Shown in pieces: positions 52,261 to 64,000 of a stretch of 64,000 bases of DNA (position 1 is its first letter; each line of letters opens with the position of its first letter). The DNA comes from Ascoidea rubescens DSM 1968 (lineage: Eukaryota; Ascomycota; Saccharomycetes; Ascoideales; Ascoideaceae): NCBI RefSeq assembly GCF_001661345.1, contig NW_017962913.1, positions 1,245,428 through 1,309,427 of the forward strand. Direction: 5' to 3'. The translations under genes were made by a program, and so were the position numbers. The notes below the pieces were generated by a model. That model saw only the letters and a program-made list of their open reading frames with translations. It had not been told where the DNA came from and made no database searches.

Positions 52261-54459
52261 ATGTTTTACAACGAAGACTTGCTATTGAAACAAGGTCCCT
52301 TGGCTACTGTATGGCTAGCTGCTAACTTAGACAAAAAACTAACCAAAAATCAGTACTTGAACACAAATATCACTCAATCAGCTCAAGTGATATTGAAGAA
52401 CGCTTTCCAATCTTCTTCTGATGTCTCCATATCTTCCCAAAGAACAAGACAACCCACTACTGCAACTCCTACTACTACTACCACCACTGCTACTAATGGA
52501 AGAGTGATTCATCAACAACCAATTGCATTGAGACTCTCTGGCCAGTTACTATATGGTATAACTAAAATCTACTCCAAAAAGGAGAAATTCTTGCTCGATG
52601 ATGTAACCAATGTACTAACGAATTTAAAAAAAATCTTCAAGCCTTCAAATTTAAATCAAGTCATCTTGCCACCAAATGCTACTATAACAACCTTTAATAA
52701 CTTGATCTTACAAGATACTATAACTGACACTGATTTGCTATGGCAAGAACCTTTATACTTGGATTTGGATGATTCAATAGCACCAATAGCATCTACGAAG
52801 ACTAAAACTTATGACCAAAGGAAAAAACAACATTTAAAACCTGATCAACTTCACTTTCAGCTAGATTTAAACCTAGAGGATGAAACTCATGATCTCGAAT
52901 ATGGTAGAGATGTACAAAATCCCTTGTCTTCTCCTCATCAAAACATCTATCCTCTGCCAACAAGTAAAGTTGACGACCTTATGTTTAGTAACGATAACCT
53001 AGAAATCGATTTTGGCAATGATTTTGGTTTAAATTTAACTGAAGAGCAACAAAAAACTCCTTTGCCTCAAAAGGGTGATCATTCTCTTACTCTAGATTTT
53101 GGTGATCAACCCGGCGACCATTCAATAGAAGCTGGTAGAAGAGCTGCTGCTCCCTTATCTGATAACATAATCCCAGATATATCAGAACCTGATTTAAACC
53201 AAAAAGATGCTCAAGATTTCGCAGATTTCGATATTGCAACAATAGATGCCCGAGATTTTACTATTGACTTTCAATTGCCTAAAACCCCTGAACCTCAAAC
53301 TGCTAAAGAAGATCAGCCACAAACACCCTTAACTCCATTAACCCCAGCTGAAGAAGCTGATTTAAATAATGCTTTACCAATTCAATTACCTGCTCAACCA
53401 GAGCAACAACAACAGCGCGCCGATTTACAACTACAACCAATAATCCCCAGAAAAAGAAGAACATACAGAAGAGTAGGTCCAACAAATGCCTTAAATGTTC
53501 TCAAAAAATCAAAAATCATCCATGATAGTTTAACTGAATTACCTTCGCTTGCTTCTCAAATATCTGATAATTACATTGACTCTTTAAATAATCTTTTATA
53601 CCCAAAAATTGATGATTTATTATTCCCTGAAAATAAACTAAACTACATCAATAAGATATCAAATCCTGCTAATAACTTTTTATCAAATAATAACCTATTT
53701 AACCAGTTATGGGATGTTAAAGACTTAAATAAAGAATTGCAAGCTGAGGCTGAAGCAAGAAGAAAAATCACTTTACAAAAAGAAGCTAAAAAAGCTGAAA
53801 AAGAAACTAAAGCTGCTGGTGCTTTGGAATTCGATTTTGATATGGATATGGATATTAATTTCCCAGAGCTATCTGAAACTCAAGCTCTGGCTCCATCTCA
53901 AGCAATTGAAGATAAAGAGTTGGTTGAAAAGGAAAATGAAGAAATTTTAAAAGAAGAACAAGAGAAGGAAAAAGAAAAGGAAAAAGGAAAAGAAATTAAA
54001 AAAGAAATTGAAAAAACAATTGATCAATTGGCTGATGAAGAAGATATTATCTCTCAAACTTTTGAGCAAAGAGAACTTGAATCCGATCAATTAATATCTT
54101 CATTAGCTCATCCATCTTCCTCGGTGCATTCTGAAACATTCGATGAAGAAACTGCTTCTGTCTCAACTCAATCGTCCTCCAAAATATCTAAAACCACCAT
54201 TAATATTGCCTCTAGCTTGAGAGAAGAATTTTTTGATTTTGGATCGAATCCTGAAAAGTCAACAAGCTTTTCAAATTTAATTTCAACAAATATTCAATCA
54301 ACAAATCCTCTCAGCACAATCCCAAAGAAACAGGCAACCAGATGCTTTTTTGAATTATTAGTTCTTGCTACTGGTGATACTGTGAAATTGCAACAAAACC
54401 AACTATTTGGAGAAATAGAAATCAAAGGTAAAGAAAATTTATTTTCAAAATTCATTTAA
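52261..54459 (+). CDS. MCD1: Cohesin kleisin Mcd1 (Scc1/Rad21)
   Basis: 732 residues (566 in S. cerevisiae). The N-terminal kleisin domain is MFYNEDLLLKQGPLATVWLAANLDKKLTKNQYLNTNI, then LRLSGQLLYGITKIYSKKEKFLLDDVTNVLTNL (residues about 80-120), which contacts Smc3. The C-terminal winged helix, FFELLVLATGDTVKLQQNQLFGEIEIKG, contacts Smc1. Separase-type sites are SIEAGRR (residues 288-294), close to the known (S)xExGRR consensus, and a weaker LEYGRD (212-217). The middle is acidic, Gln- and Lys-rich disorder with a long Lys/Glu repeat near 53930-54030, which explains the extra length. The wording fits mitotic Scc1 rather than Rec8. SMC3 is 40 kb upstream on the same strand. Confidence 0.93.
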   Translation: MFYNEDLLLKQGPLATVWLAANLDKKLTKNQYLNTNITQSAQVILKNAFQSSSDVSISSQRTRQPTTATPTTTTTTATNGRVIHQQPIALRLSGQLLYGITKIYSKKEKFLLDDVTNVLTNLKKIFKPSNLNQVILPPNATITTFNNLILQDTITDTDLLWQEPLYLDLDDSIAPIASTKTKTYDQRKKQHLKPDQLHFQLDLNLEDETHDLEYGRDVQNPLSSPHQNIYPLPTSKVDDLMFSNDNLEIDFGNDFGLNLTEEQQKTPLPQKGDHSLTLDFGDQPGDHSIEAGRRAAAPLSDNIIPDISEPDLNQKDAQDFADFDIATIDARDFTIDFQLPKTPEPQTAKEDQPQTPLTPLTPAEEADLNNALPIQLPAQPEQQQQRADLQLQPIIPRKRRTYRRVGPTNALNVLKKSKIIHDSLTELPSLASQISDNYIDSLNNLLYPKIDDLLFPENKLNYINKISNPANNFLSNNNLFNQLWDVKDLNKELQAEAEARRKITLQKEAKKAEKETKAAGALEFDFDMDMDINFPELSETQALAPSQAIEDKELVEKENEEILKEEQEKEKEKEKGKEIKKEIEKTIDQLADEEDIISQTFEQRELESDQLISSLAHPSSSVHSETFDEETASVSTQSSSKISKTTINIASSLREEFFDFGSNPEKSTSFSNLISTNIQSTNPLSTIPKKQATRCFFELLVLATGDTVKLQQNQLFGEIEIKGKENLFSKFI

Positions 54460-55514
54460 TCGGTTTGTTTTTTTGGGTTTTTTATTTTGTCTATATTTTT
54501 ACTCCTCATTTTGACTTTCGATTGTAATTCTAGTATATTTTTTTTAAGACATTAAATTTTGAGTATTTTAAGTAGATATTTTGTTTTTATGTAAGTTATA
54601 AGTCTTATATCATAAAAATTGTAAGAATCAGTTGTTTTTTTTTAATCTTATTTTAAAAGCTAATGAAAATCATAAATTTTTGCACTAATTATCAATATGA
54701 ATATATAAATATTCTTTTATCGAGAGTCTGTCTACTTTCAACTGTTTATTCTAATAGCATAAGTTATTTTTCACGCTAAATTAACTCATCGCACCTAGAA
54801 TTTGTCTAATAAAATAAATGCTTAGTATCCATTCAAATGTAATCTTTTTAATTTGTTATTCCTCTGCTTGACCCAAAGGTAATAACACCAGTAAAAGCTG
54901 TTTGAACACTTATAACTAGTGGCTTACAATGTAATAGTCAATAATCTTCATTAATATATAAAACACCTATCAAGTCATTACTGTAAATACTGTAAACTAA
55001 AAGGAGCAATTGCTCGCAAAATAATTATACAAAAAAAAAAGCAGAACAGTCACTTCCATTTATTCTATCCAATACATTGTCCAAATGAAATGAAAAGAAT
55101 GAAAAATGTAGTGTATTTAAAAAAATTATAAAAAAAAAGTTGTAACATAAATTGGTAAACAAAATTCTAGCAGTTCTCAAAAAAAAAATACTAAAAAAGA
55201 TTAAAGATAATTAAAAATAATTAAAAAAATGTGAAGGAATAAACAAAAAAAAATAATCTGAAACAAATCAAAAGTAAAAATTGTTAAGAAAAAAAGCAGA
55301 TCAATATGAAGTAAATATAAAAAAATTAGGTGTTTAACAAATACTTTTGAAATTAAATAAATTAAATAGTAATTTTTTAAAAGAAACAATAATAATAATA
55401 ATAAAAACTCCAATATATATAAGTCATCAGTTCAGAATTGCTTTGTATATGCACATCATTAAAATCAAAGTAAAACAAAAAAATATAATACTATTTTTAA
55501 AAACACCCAAGCAT
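54460..55514. other. Convergent AT-rich spacer MCD1 / PDC2
   Basis: About 1050 bp between two 3' ends. Mostly A- and T-runs, with short open frames that are Leu/Phe/Lys-biased and unlikely to be genes. No tRNA or other RNA recognised. Confidence 0.5.
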
Positions 55515-58500
55515 TTAATTTGAAGCGTTTACCATGTTGACATTATTAGAAACACTTTGAGATTGCTGCTGCTGCAGTTGGTTCTGTTGATTTGAGTTTT
55601 GCTGATTTAGATTCTGTTGATTCTGTTGTTGGCCCTGTCCTTGGTTAGTGCCATTCAAGTCTTGTTCTTCTAGTTTGGCATTTTTCATATGTAGAATCAA
55701 TTGTGATCTTAGTTCATTATAGCATTTATCACTAAACTGAAATTCGCCATTTAAAGTTGCGCTCACAACTGCATTTAATAAAGCTGCTTTTTTTCTTGAT
55801 GTCAAATTAGTTAATTGAGAGTTTAAGTTTCCACGGTTTGATGTGTTCATTGAGTTGCCGCCATTATGATTGACCATACCATTCATTGAGGCTGTTCTTG
55901 ATAATATTTGGCCCTGCATATTATGAGTAGAAACTAAGGAATTTATGGCATGCATAGAAGTAGTAGAAATTATTGATGGAGACGATAAATTAGAATTTGG
56001 AATGGAATTATTAGAATTAGAATCTGGTGCAGATGACTGTTGTATTATTTGAGTTGGATCCTGATTATTCATGTTATTATTGTTAATGGTATTGTTAGAG
56101 TTATTTAGTGTAATAATTGCGTTCATGTCTCCTGCTTCAATTGAATTATTGTTCATATCATTATTGTTATTGTTGTTTTGATCCATAGAACTCAACATGG
56201 TAGAAATAATTGGAGACTTGTTATCATTAGTATTATTTCCATTATCATTTGGATAGCCATAATTTGAATATAAGTTACCACGAATGTTGCTATTATTACT
56301 TGTATTCATAATTCCACTCAAGCTATTTGAACTTTTAAAGCTCATAGTGTTATTGAACAGATTTGCAAGGTTTCCATTAACTTGTTGACTAGTAGCCGGA
56401 CCGGGAAATAGATGATAATCTCTCATTAGACTCGAAGTATTAAAAGAACCGACAGATGTGTTATTTAAATTATTAGAATTGAAGCCATTTTCATAACTAG
56501 ATAGTGTTGGATTATCTGTATTGTTATTATTTAGACCTGAACCCATAGTTGGATAGTTGATATCAAAGTTTTGGTTATTTGAGTTGTTCACTGGATTTAA
56601 ATTATTATTGTTGTTGTTATTTGCACTAGGATTATTGATGGCGCTGGTATTATTATTGTTATTATTGTTGCTGCTGTTAGTCAAAGTAGAACTGCTATTA
56701 TTATTCAAGTTTGAGTTGTCGTTTGTGGAGCTGGTACCGTTGTGAAGATTGTTGTTGTTGCCTAGAGAAGATTCGATCAAATCATAAGTCGAAGTATCAA
56801 ATAGTGAAGAGGTCTGGTTTCCAATCAGTTGTCTGCTGCTGCTCGTTTGTAGATAAGAATTTTGGTTTTGAGAGCCAAAGAAATTGAAATTTTTGTCATT
56901 ATTGGAAGAGTTATTATTGGGAAAGTAATTTGAAATTTGAGATTTATAATTTGAAGTAAATAAGTTGCCGCCGTTGTTGTAATTATTATTTGGGTTGATG
57001 GCGTAATTTGCAAGACTGTTGTTGCTGTTATTGTTGTTATTGTTATTGTTATTGTTGTTGTTGTTGTTGATGTTATTATTATTTAGGTAGGGGGAAATTA
57101 GATTTGGATCATTATTCATCATAGAGTTGGAACCATTTGGAGAGGTACTTATAATGCCATTATTGATGTTCATGGAGCTGTTAACGTCGCCATAGTTGTT
57201 TGTTGTAGGTTCCCATTCTTCAACGATGCAAGCATCGATCATGTTTATAGAGCTGCCGAATAATTGGAATTTGTTTTCCTTTGATAGGGATAAGAGTTCA
57301 TCAGAAGACCATTTTTCAGATACAATTAGTTGTCTGATTACTTGGGTTAGTTTGATTTCGTTATTTTGAAAGTCAGCAGTAGAGTAGCGGTTGTTTATGC
57401 CGTCGTTCATTGGATTGTTGTTCCATAGGCTTTGGTTTTGGTTCTGGTTTTGGTTTTGGTTAGAATTTGAAGAGATTGAGCTTAGTAGGGCAGCGTCTTC
57501 TTCTACTTTTGAGACTAGGGAGTTTGTGTTTGTGTTTGAGTCGAAATCAAGTAGGCCCGAGCTGACCCAGCAGTTTTTGATTAGGTCGGTGTTGACGCTA
57601 TCCCAGGCGTTTTTGATCATTGACATAACGTCAATAAGAGTTAGGGTATATGATTGTAGAGATAAGGGTTGGTTAATGCCAGATTTGATTTGGGCGTGGA
57701 TGACAGATATGTATTGCTGTAGGCGATATAAGCATTTGAATTCTCTTATTATGCCTAGTTGCATGGGCAATAAGCCAGTGGAAGTATTGTTGTTGTTGCT
57801 GCTATTGTTGTTGTTGCTGCTATTGTTGTTTGGTGGTAGGGGAGAGGATTGGCTGTCATTGTTGTTGTTCGAGCTGTCATTTGGACTAATTAGGCTGTTG
57901 TTGTTTGAGTCAGGGGAGTTTGAGTTTGAGGAGTTGAGGGAGATAAAGATGAGTTTGATAAAGCCCAATTTGATGTTGACGACTCTGTGGGAGCCAGCAG
58001 TGTCGATTACGATGATGATGTGCCTGTTTGTTATAGACAATCTTTTGTCGAGGACAGCTAGCCAGTCGTAGAACATTGTTGAAGTTAGCCATGCCTTTTT
58101 GTTTGATTTGTAGGTTACGCCATATTTGTTTGTGATTTTGACAGGGGGTTTTCCATCAAAGCAAGCCATGTTTTCGTAGTGGCCAACGATTAGGGGTTCT
58201 AGTTTCTCAGAGCCATCGCTGTTGGAGGCAAGCATGATGGTGAGTGCATTTGAGGGCGATGAGGCAGAGGGGTTTGAGTAGGTGAGTTTTTTGTCTAAGG
58301 GCAATTGGAAGTAGAGGAAGAACTCGTCAAGGGTGAAGATGTCAGATTTTTTGAATTGTTTGAGAAAGTTTTTGAGGAGGTCCTTTTCGGAGAAGGACCA
58401 TATTTTGAGAGGTTTGATGAGTTCGTTTTCGATGTTGTTGAGGTTGACGTTCATCTTTCCAAGAAAGTGGTTGCACCATTTATGGCTAAATTCACCATTT

Positions 58501-58874
58501 CCTTCTCTTGAGTTTGCAGGGAGGATTTTCCAGAGGGAGGTGGCAGAGTTTTGGATGATGGGGATGGTTATTGGAAAAGTGTCCCAGACAGACTGGAAGA
58601 TCCATTCCTGGAGGATTTTTCTGAGGAGGACGTTTGAAGGTTTTCTTCTTCTGATCAATCTGAATTCATGTTCTTTGAGGGCGATTAGCTCGTCTTTTTT
58701 GGATAGGATTCTGGAGATGGTTGTTTGGGAGGGTGGTTTTGAAGTGCCATATTTTTTTTTAGCCCAATTAGCGAGATCAGCTTGAGTCATGTCAGGATTT
58801 GATTCAGACATTAAACAAATATCAATTTTTTGTTTAATTGTATAACCCATTTTTGTTACGTGAGAACTTAACAT
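55515..58874 (-). CDS. PDC2: Pdc2, CENP-B/pogo-derived regulator of PDC and thiamine genes
   Basis: 1119 residues (925 in S. cerevisiae). The N-terminus IKQKIDICLMSESNPDMTQADLANWAKKKYG and PPSQTTISRILSKKDEL is the first helix-turn-helix. Next, RRRKPSNVLLRKILQEWIFQSVWDTFPITIPIIQNSATSLWKILP and REGNGEFSHKW..FLGKMNVN form the second CENP-B-like DNA-binding half; both match S. cerevisiae Pdc2 closely. A DDE-type domain follows (TLDEFFLYFQLPLDK to AGSHRVVNIKLGFIKLI, residues about 195-320). The C-terminal 700 residues are Asn/Ser-rich and low-complexity, with many runs of Asn and Gln. Pdc2 is a domesticated transposase that activates pyruvate decarboxylase and thiamine-responsive genes in yeast. 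It faces 2.9 kb of non-coding DNA upstream. Confidence 0.94.
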   Translation of the reverse strand: MLSSHVTKMGYTIKQKIDICLMSESNPDMTQADLANWAKKKYGTSKPPSQTTISRILSKKDELIALKEHEFRLIRRRKPSNVLLRKILQEWIFQSVWDTFPITIPIIQNSATSLWKILPANSREGNGEFSHKWCNHFLGKMNVNLNNIENELIKPLKIWSFSEKDLLKNFLKQFKKSDIFTLDEFFLYFQLPLDKKLTYSNPSASSPSNALTIMLASNSDGSEKLEPLIVGHYENMACFDGKPPVKITNKYGVTYKSNKKAWLTSTMFYDWLAVLDKRLSITNRHIIIVIDTAGSHRVVNIKLGFIKLIFISLNSSNSNSPDSNNNSLISPNDSSNNNNDSQSSPLPPNNNSSNNNNSSNNNNTSTGLLPMQLGIIREFKCLYRLQQYISVIHAQIKSGINQPLSLQSYTLTLIDVMSMIKNAWDSVNTDLIKNCWVSSGLLDFDSNTNTNSLVSKVEEDAALLSSISSNSNQNQNQNQNQSLWNNNPMNDGINNRYSTADFQNNEIKLTQVIRQLIVSEKWSSDELLSLSKENKFQLFGSSINMIDACIVEEWEPTTNNYGDVNSSMNINNGIISTSPNGSNSMMNNDPNLISPYLNNNNINNNNNNNNNNNNNNSNNSLANYAINPNNNYNNGGNLFTSNYKSQISNYFPNNNSSNNDKNFNFFGSQNQNSYLQTSSSRQLIGNQTSSLFDTSTYDLIESSLGNNNNLHNGTSSTNDNSNLNNNSSSTLTNSSNNNNNNNTSAINNPSANNNNNNNLNPVNNSNNQNFDINYPTMGSGLNNNNTDNPTLSSYENGFNSNNLNNTSVGSFNTSSLMRDYHLFPGPATSQQVNGNLANLFNNTMSFKSSNSLSGIMNTSNNSNIRGNLYSNYGYPNDNGNNTNDNKSPIISTMLSSMDQNNNNNNDMNNNSIEAGDMNAIITLNNSNNTINNNNMNNQDPTQIIQQSSAPDSNSNNSIPNSNLSSPSIISTTSMHAINSLVSTHNMQGQILSRTASMNGMVNHNGGNSMNTSNRGNLNSQLTNLTSRKKAALLNAVVSATLNGEFQFSDKCYNELRSQLILHMKNAKLEEQDLNGTNQGQGQQQNQQNLNQQNSNQQNQLQQQQSQSVSNNVNMVNASN

Positions 58875-59030
58875 TTATTGAAAGCAAGTGAGGAGAGTGT
58901 GTGTGTGTGTGAGAAAGAGTGAGAGACAGTAGGTGAGTAAGTGAGTGGGTGGGTAGGTTGGTAGATAGATGGAGGGAAGAGAATAGAGAGGAAGCGTTGA
59001 AGGGATTAAAGAATAATGGGGAATTATTAG

Positions 59031-59077
59031 AGATGAGATTTGATGAGATTTGATGAGATTTGATGAGATTTGATGAG
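59031..59077. repeat. GATGAGATTT decamer repeat
   Basis: About five copies of a 10-bp GATGAGATTT unit, then a degenerate GAGATAT run, all on the + strand in a polypurine stretch. Confidence 0.85.
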
Positions 59078-59460
59078 ATATGAGATATGAGATATGAGGT
59101 TTTGAGATAAGATATTTGAGATTTGGGATGAGAGATGTGAAGTGAGAGATATGAGATTAAAGGGGATGATAGTTAAGAGATTATAGAGATAAACAAGTAG
59201 ATATAAATTTTGATTGAGAGAATTGATATTTATGTTCTGGAGAGATAATTGAGGAAAGAACTAGATTGTAATTGACATTATATAATTCTTTTCGTTGTGT
59301 TTGTAGTTGAAAATGGCAATTTTTAAAGCAGAATAGGAGGAAGAAGAGGAGGAGGAATATTGAAGGTGTTGGTGGTGATATTAGTATGGAAAGCAGGAGT
59401 GTATCGAGGCAGAAGTATGAAGGAAGGTGAACAGAAGAGTGGATAGAGTAGATAGAGTAT

Positions 59461-59520
59461 TTGGATATTTGGATATTTGGATATTTGGATATTTGGATAT
59501 TTGGATATTTGGATATTTGG
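59461..59520. repeat. TTGGATAT octamer repeat
   Basis: About seven perfect copies of an 8-bp TTGGATAT unit. Confidence 0.9.
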
Positions 59521-59781
59521 GTGTATTTGAATATAATGGATGGATATTATAATATATTATTCATTCGCAGAGGCTAAGGGAATAAAAGAAAAGAAAGGAA
59601 AAAAAAAAATTTAAAAACTGAGTGTAGTAATTATTATTTATTAATATAGCGAGATAAAAAAAGGTAAAAGTTGAAAGTTGGAAAAGCAGAATGGGCCTAT
59701 TTAGGTTGGAAAGCGAGTTGAGATGTACGCAGTGCACTCCCTCCTGTGCTGCACAGAGGGAAGGCGCCGGTGGGACCACTC

Positions 59782-59783
<2 letters not shown>

Positions 59784-59831
<48 letters not shown>
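59784..59831. repeat. GCA/CAG triplet array
   Basis: About 16 pure GCA triplets. It opens long frames on both strands (poly-Gln, poly-Ser, poly-Ala, poly-Cys), but no conserved flanking protein is visible, so I treat it as a non-coding microsatellite. Confidence 0.9.
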
Positions 59832-59832
<1 letters not shown>

Positions 59833-60977
59833 GGGAGAGGAGGAAGCAGCAGCACAGGCAGCAGATCCGGTTCGAGCGCGGAAGTGCCGATCTCTGAACG
59901 TTGCTCCCAGTTGACGCTTTCTTCATTTTAACAGCCCTTCACTATAGCACTAGCACTTTAACACTCCAACAGTCCAACGTCAACAGCTCAGATGCAAGGC
60001 ATCTTGGCCTCAGAAACAGCAGTGCTTGGGTTATGCTTCTACACAACCTGCTGCTGTTTAAATCCGTCAAGCAAATGGACATGTTGGTGCAACTGAAATT
60101 TGCAGTCCGGTGTTGATATGGCCCTGGTCCTGCTGTGTTTCCTTCATTTGCTGGTGGCCTTCTTCATTCTTTCTCTCTAAAGGACTGCTGGGGCCCACTA
60201 ATCGCCACTTTTAACTCGGAAATCTGCCTCCAATTGTCTCTTGCTGGAGCCCAAATTGCAATCTAATCTGCAATAGTCCCTCGATCACTACCTTAATTGA
60301 TAACTTGTATAATATCCGTAATATTTATATCATTCTTATTTTAGCATCCAGGGTTTCCTCCAGGTATTCTGTTTTCATTTTAGATTTTAACCCAAATTCT
60401 AACCCGAATTCTAACCCAAATTCAAATCACCAGGCTGTAAATTACAATCTCCCCTTTACTGCTGTTCTGCATTTTTCATCGCTTTACCTGCCAACTAATC
60501 GCTTACCACTCTTTTGAAAAATTCAAACGTATTCTTGCTGCTCTCTGCCAGGCAACCTAAGAAAATACCCCAGAGCTGCTACACATCCTCTATTGTTCTT
60601 TTCCACTAACTCGTGCTATTTATCTGCTAATTTTCTTTTATTAGTATTCTTTTACTATTATTTCACACCTATTGTATCGAATAAACGATTCTCTTTCACA
60701 CCTACCGCTGCTCTTGCAGAATCAGCAATTAGGAGTGGCTTTTACGCTTTTGGCACTTGTTACACTGTTAGACTGCTAGACTGCTAGACTGCTGCACTCG
60801 TTGCGCTGCTTTTACAATTACCACCAGCCAAACCTTTGCCAATTTATTAATTAATTTAAAAAAAAAGCCAATTGTATCAGTTGTTCTTACGACTTTTCAT
60901 CCTAATAATGACGATCGGGCTTTGATCAGCATCCACCAATTTTGTTCCAAAAGAAGAGCCAATTCAATCGCAATTGA

Positions 60978-61024
60978 ATTAGAATTGCATTAGAATTGCA
61001 TTAGAATTGCATTAGAATTGCATT
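60978..61024. repeat. ATTAGAATTGC 11-bp repeat
   Basis: About four copies of an 11-bp ATTAGAATTGC unit, flanked by related CAATTGAATT sequence. Confidence 0.85.
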
Positions 61025-61563
61025 TCAATTAAAGTAAAATTGCACTGCAAAACAATTGAAACAATTACACTACAATGATATTGCAACACAATTCTAATTC
61101 AATTGCAATATATCTATACAATTTCCAAACTGGACTTGTCTTCACTATCTCTATCTCACACCTCTCATACCAAAAAAAGCAACCGTTGTCGCACACAGCA
61201 TGTGACACTCCCGTAATCTCATCACCCATAAACATGGATGGCACACACAACCACGTAACAACGCACACACACGCACATATGCGCACATATCCACAGAAAC
61301 GGCACTGCGCCGTTGGTCACGTTTTAGCGTTCCGTCAGACTGATTCGCAAATCGCTCCGGCTTCAACCCGCAGAAAACTGCACCACTATCTTCCCATGTC
61401 TTAATCCCAATCACTCCACTAATTTTCCTTCTCTCTTTCTTCTCTTCCCTGATATTCGTATTTATCTAATCTCTCTTTTGAAAACCTGCCTTCAAAAACC
61501 CGCTTTCTTTTATACACTCTTAATCTTTCCACTACTATTAATTTAAAATTACAAACTTATATA

Positions 61564-61672
61564 CTAAAACAAAACAAAACAAAACAAAACAAAACTAAAA
61601 TTATACTAAAATTATACTAAAATTATACTAAAATTATACTAAAATTATACTAAAATTATACTAAAATTAAAC
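61564..61672. repeat. AAAAC run followed by ACTAAAATTAT 11-bp array
   Basis: An AAAAC pentamer run to about 61595, then about seven copies of an 11-bp ACTAAAATTAT unit, just downstream of the MAP kinase 3' end. Both units are nearly perfect. Confidence 0.9.
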
Positions 61673-61743
61673 TAAAAGAGACCAATCTTTCTACCATCAC
61701 CACTTTAATCATTACTATACTGCTGCTTAAAATGCTGCTTTAA

Positions 61744-64000
<2,257 letters not shown>

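Larger units (their letters stand above)
58875..61743. other. Long repeat-rich intergenic region upstream of PDC2
   Basis: About 2.9 kb between the PDC2 start and the 3' end of the MAP kinase gene, with no gene I can support. It carries at least five tandem repeats of different unit length (listed separately) and a GC-richer patch near 59690-60150. Small open frames in it are either repeat products (poly-Gln, poly-Cys, poly-Ser, poly-Ala) or random. An unannotated RNA could be hidden here, but I see no tRNA boxes or snoRNA motifs. Confidence 0.6.

Noticed and set aside
59561-59926. Poly-Cys, poly-Gln, poly-Ala and poly-Ser frames across the GCA array
   Set aside because: They open on several frames and both strands because of the triplet repeat. 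No conserved protein flanks it.
58875-61743. CRISPR-like array among the tandem repeats
   Set aside because: Units of 3-11 bp without spacers, in a eukaryotic context: plain micro- and minisatellites.

Overview
The window looks like nuclear DNA of a budding yeast (Saccharomycotina). Almost all genes are intronless, AT-rich and have clear Saccharomycotina orthologues. The one intron I can defend carries the TACTAAC branch site. Asn/Ser-rich tracts and simple repeats are common. I cannot name the species. CTG codons are rare and sit mostly in variable positions, so the meaning of CUG cannot be settled by eye.

Layout. 1-7.5 kb: the 3' half of CSF1 (cut by the window edge), GAA1 and BRX1 in tandem on the + strand. 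7.8-11.6 kb: cohesin SMC3, with a five-codon first exon and a 71-bp intron. 12.5-14.1 kb: a GAS5-like glucan elongase. 14.5-20.3 kb: a WDR89-like WD40 gene (-), a probable RPA14 (+) and an ELMO/LMO1-like gene (-). 20.6-26.5 kb: RQT4, PAM16 and SCP160 in tandem (+), with CACGTG sites in front of each. 26.9-32.8 kb: a giant F-box protein (-) with several SUMO-interaction-like motifs. 33.4-42.0 kb: a broken, gene-free mobile element bounded by ~0.5-kb inverted repeats that carry tRNA-like A and B boxes; a third copy lies inside and a fragment of a fourth lies just outside. 42.9-46.9 kb: MAK11 (+), LYS1 (-) and a possibly Pet54-like gene (+). 47.1-54.5 kb: SSY1 (-), a probable RRN9 (-) and cohesin kleisin MCD1/SCC1 (+). 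55.5-58.9 kb: PDC2 (-). 58.9-61.7 kb: a long repeat-rich intergenic stretch. 61.7-62.8 kb: a Fus3/Kss1-type MAP kinase (-), followed by non-coding DNA to the end.

Shared themes. Two core cohesin genes (SMC3, MCD1) lie 45 kb apart and both have MluI-box/SBF-like sites upstream, as expected for G1/S co-expression. Two RNA polymerase I genes (RPA14, RRN9) and two 60S assembly genes (BRX1, MAK11) are present; RPA14 and MAK11 each have an RRPE-like motif upstream. LYS1 has a perfect Gcn4 site. Most intergenic space holds short tandem repeats rather than recognisable RNA genes; I found no tRNA, rRNA or snoRNA gene that I can support.
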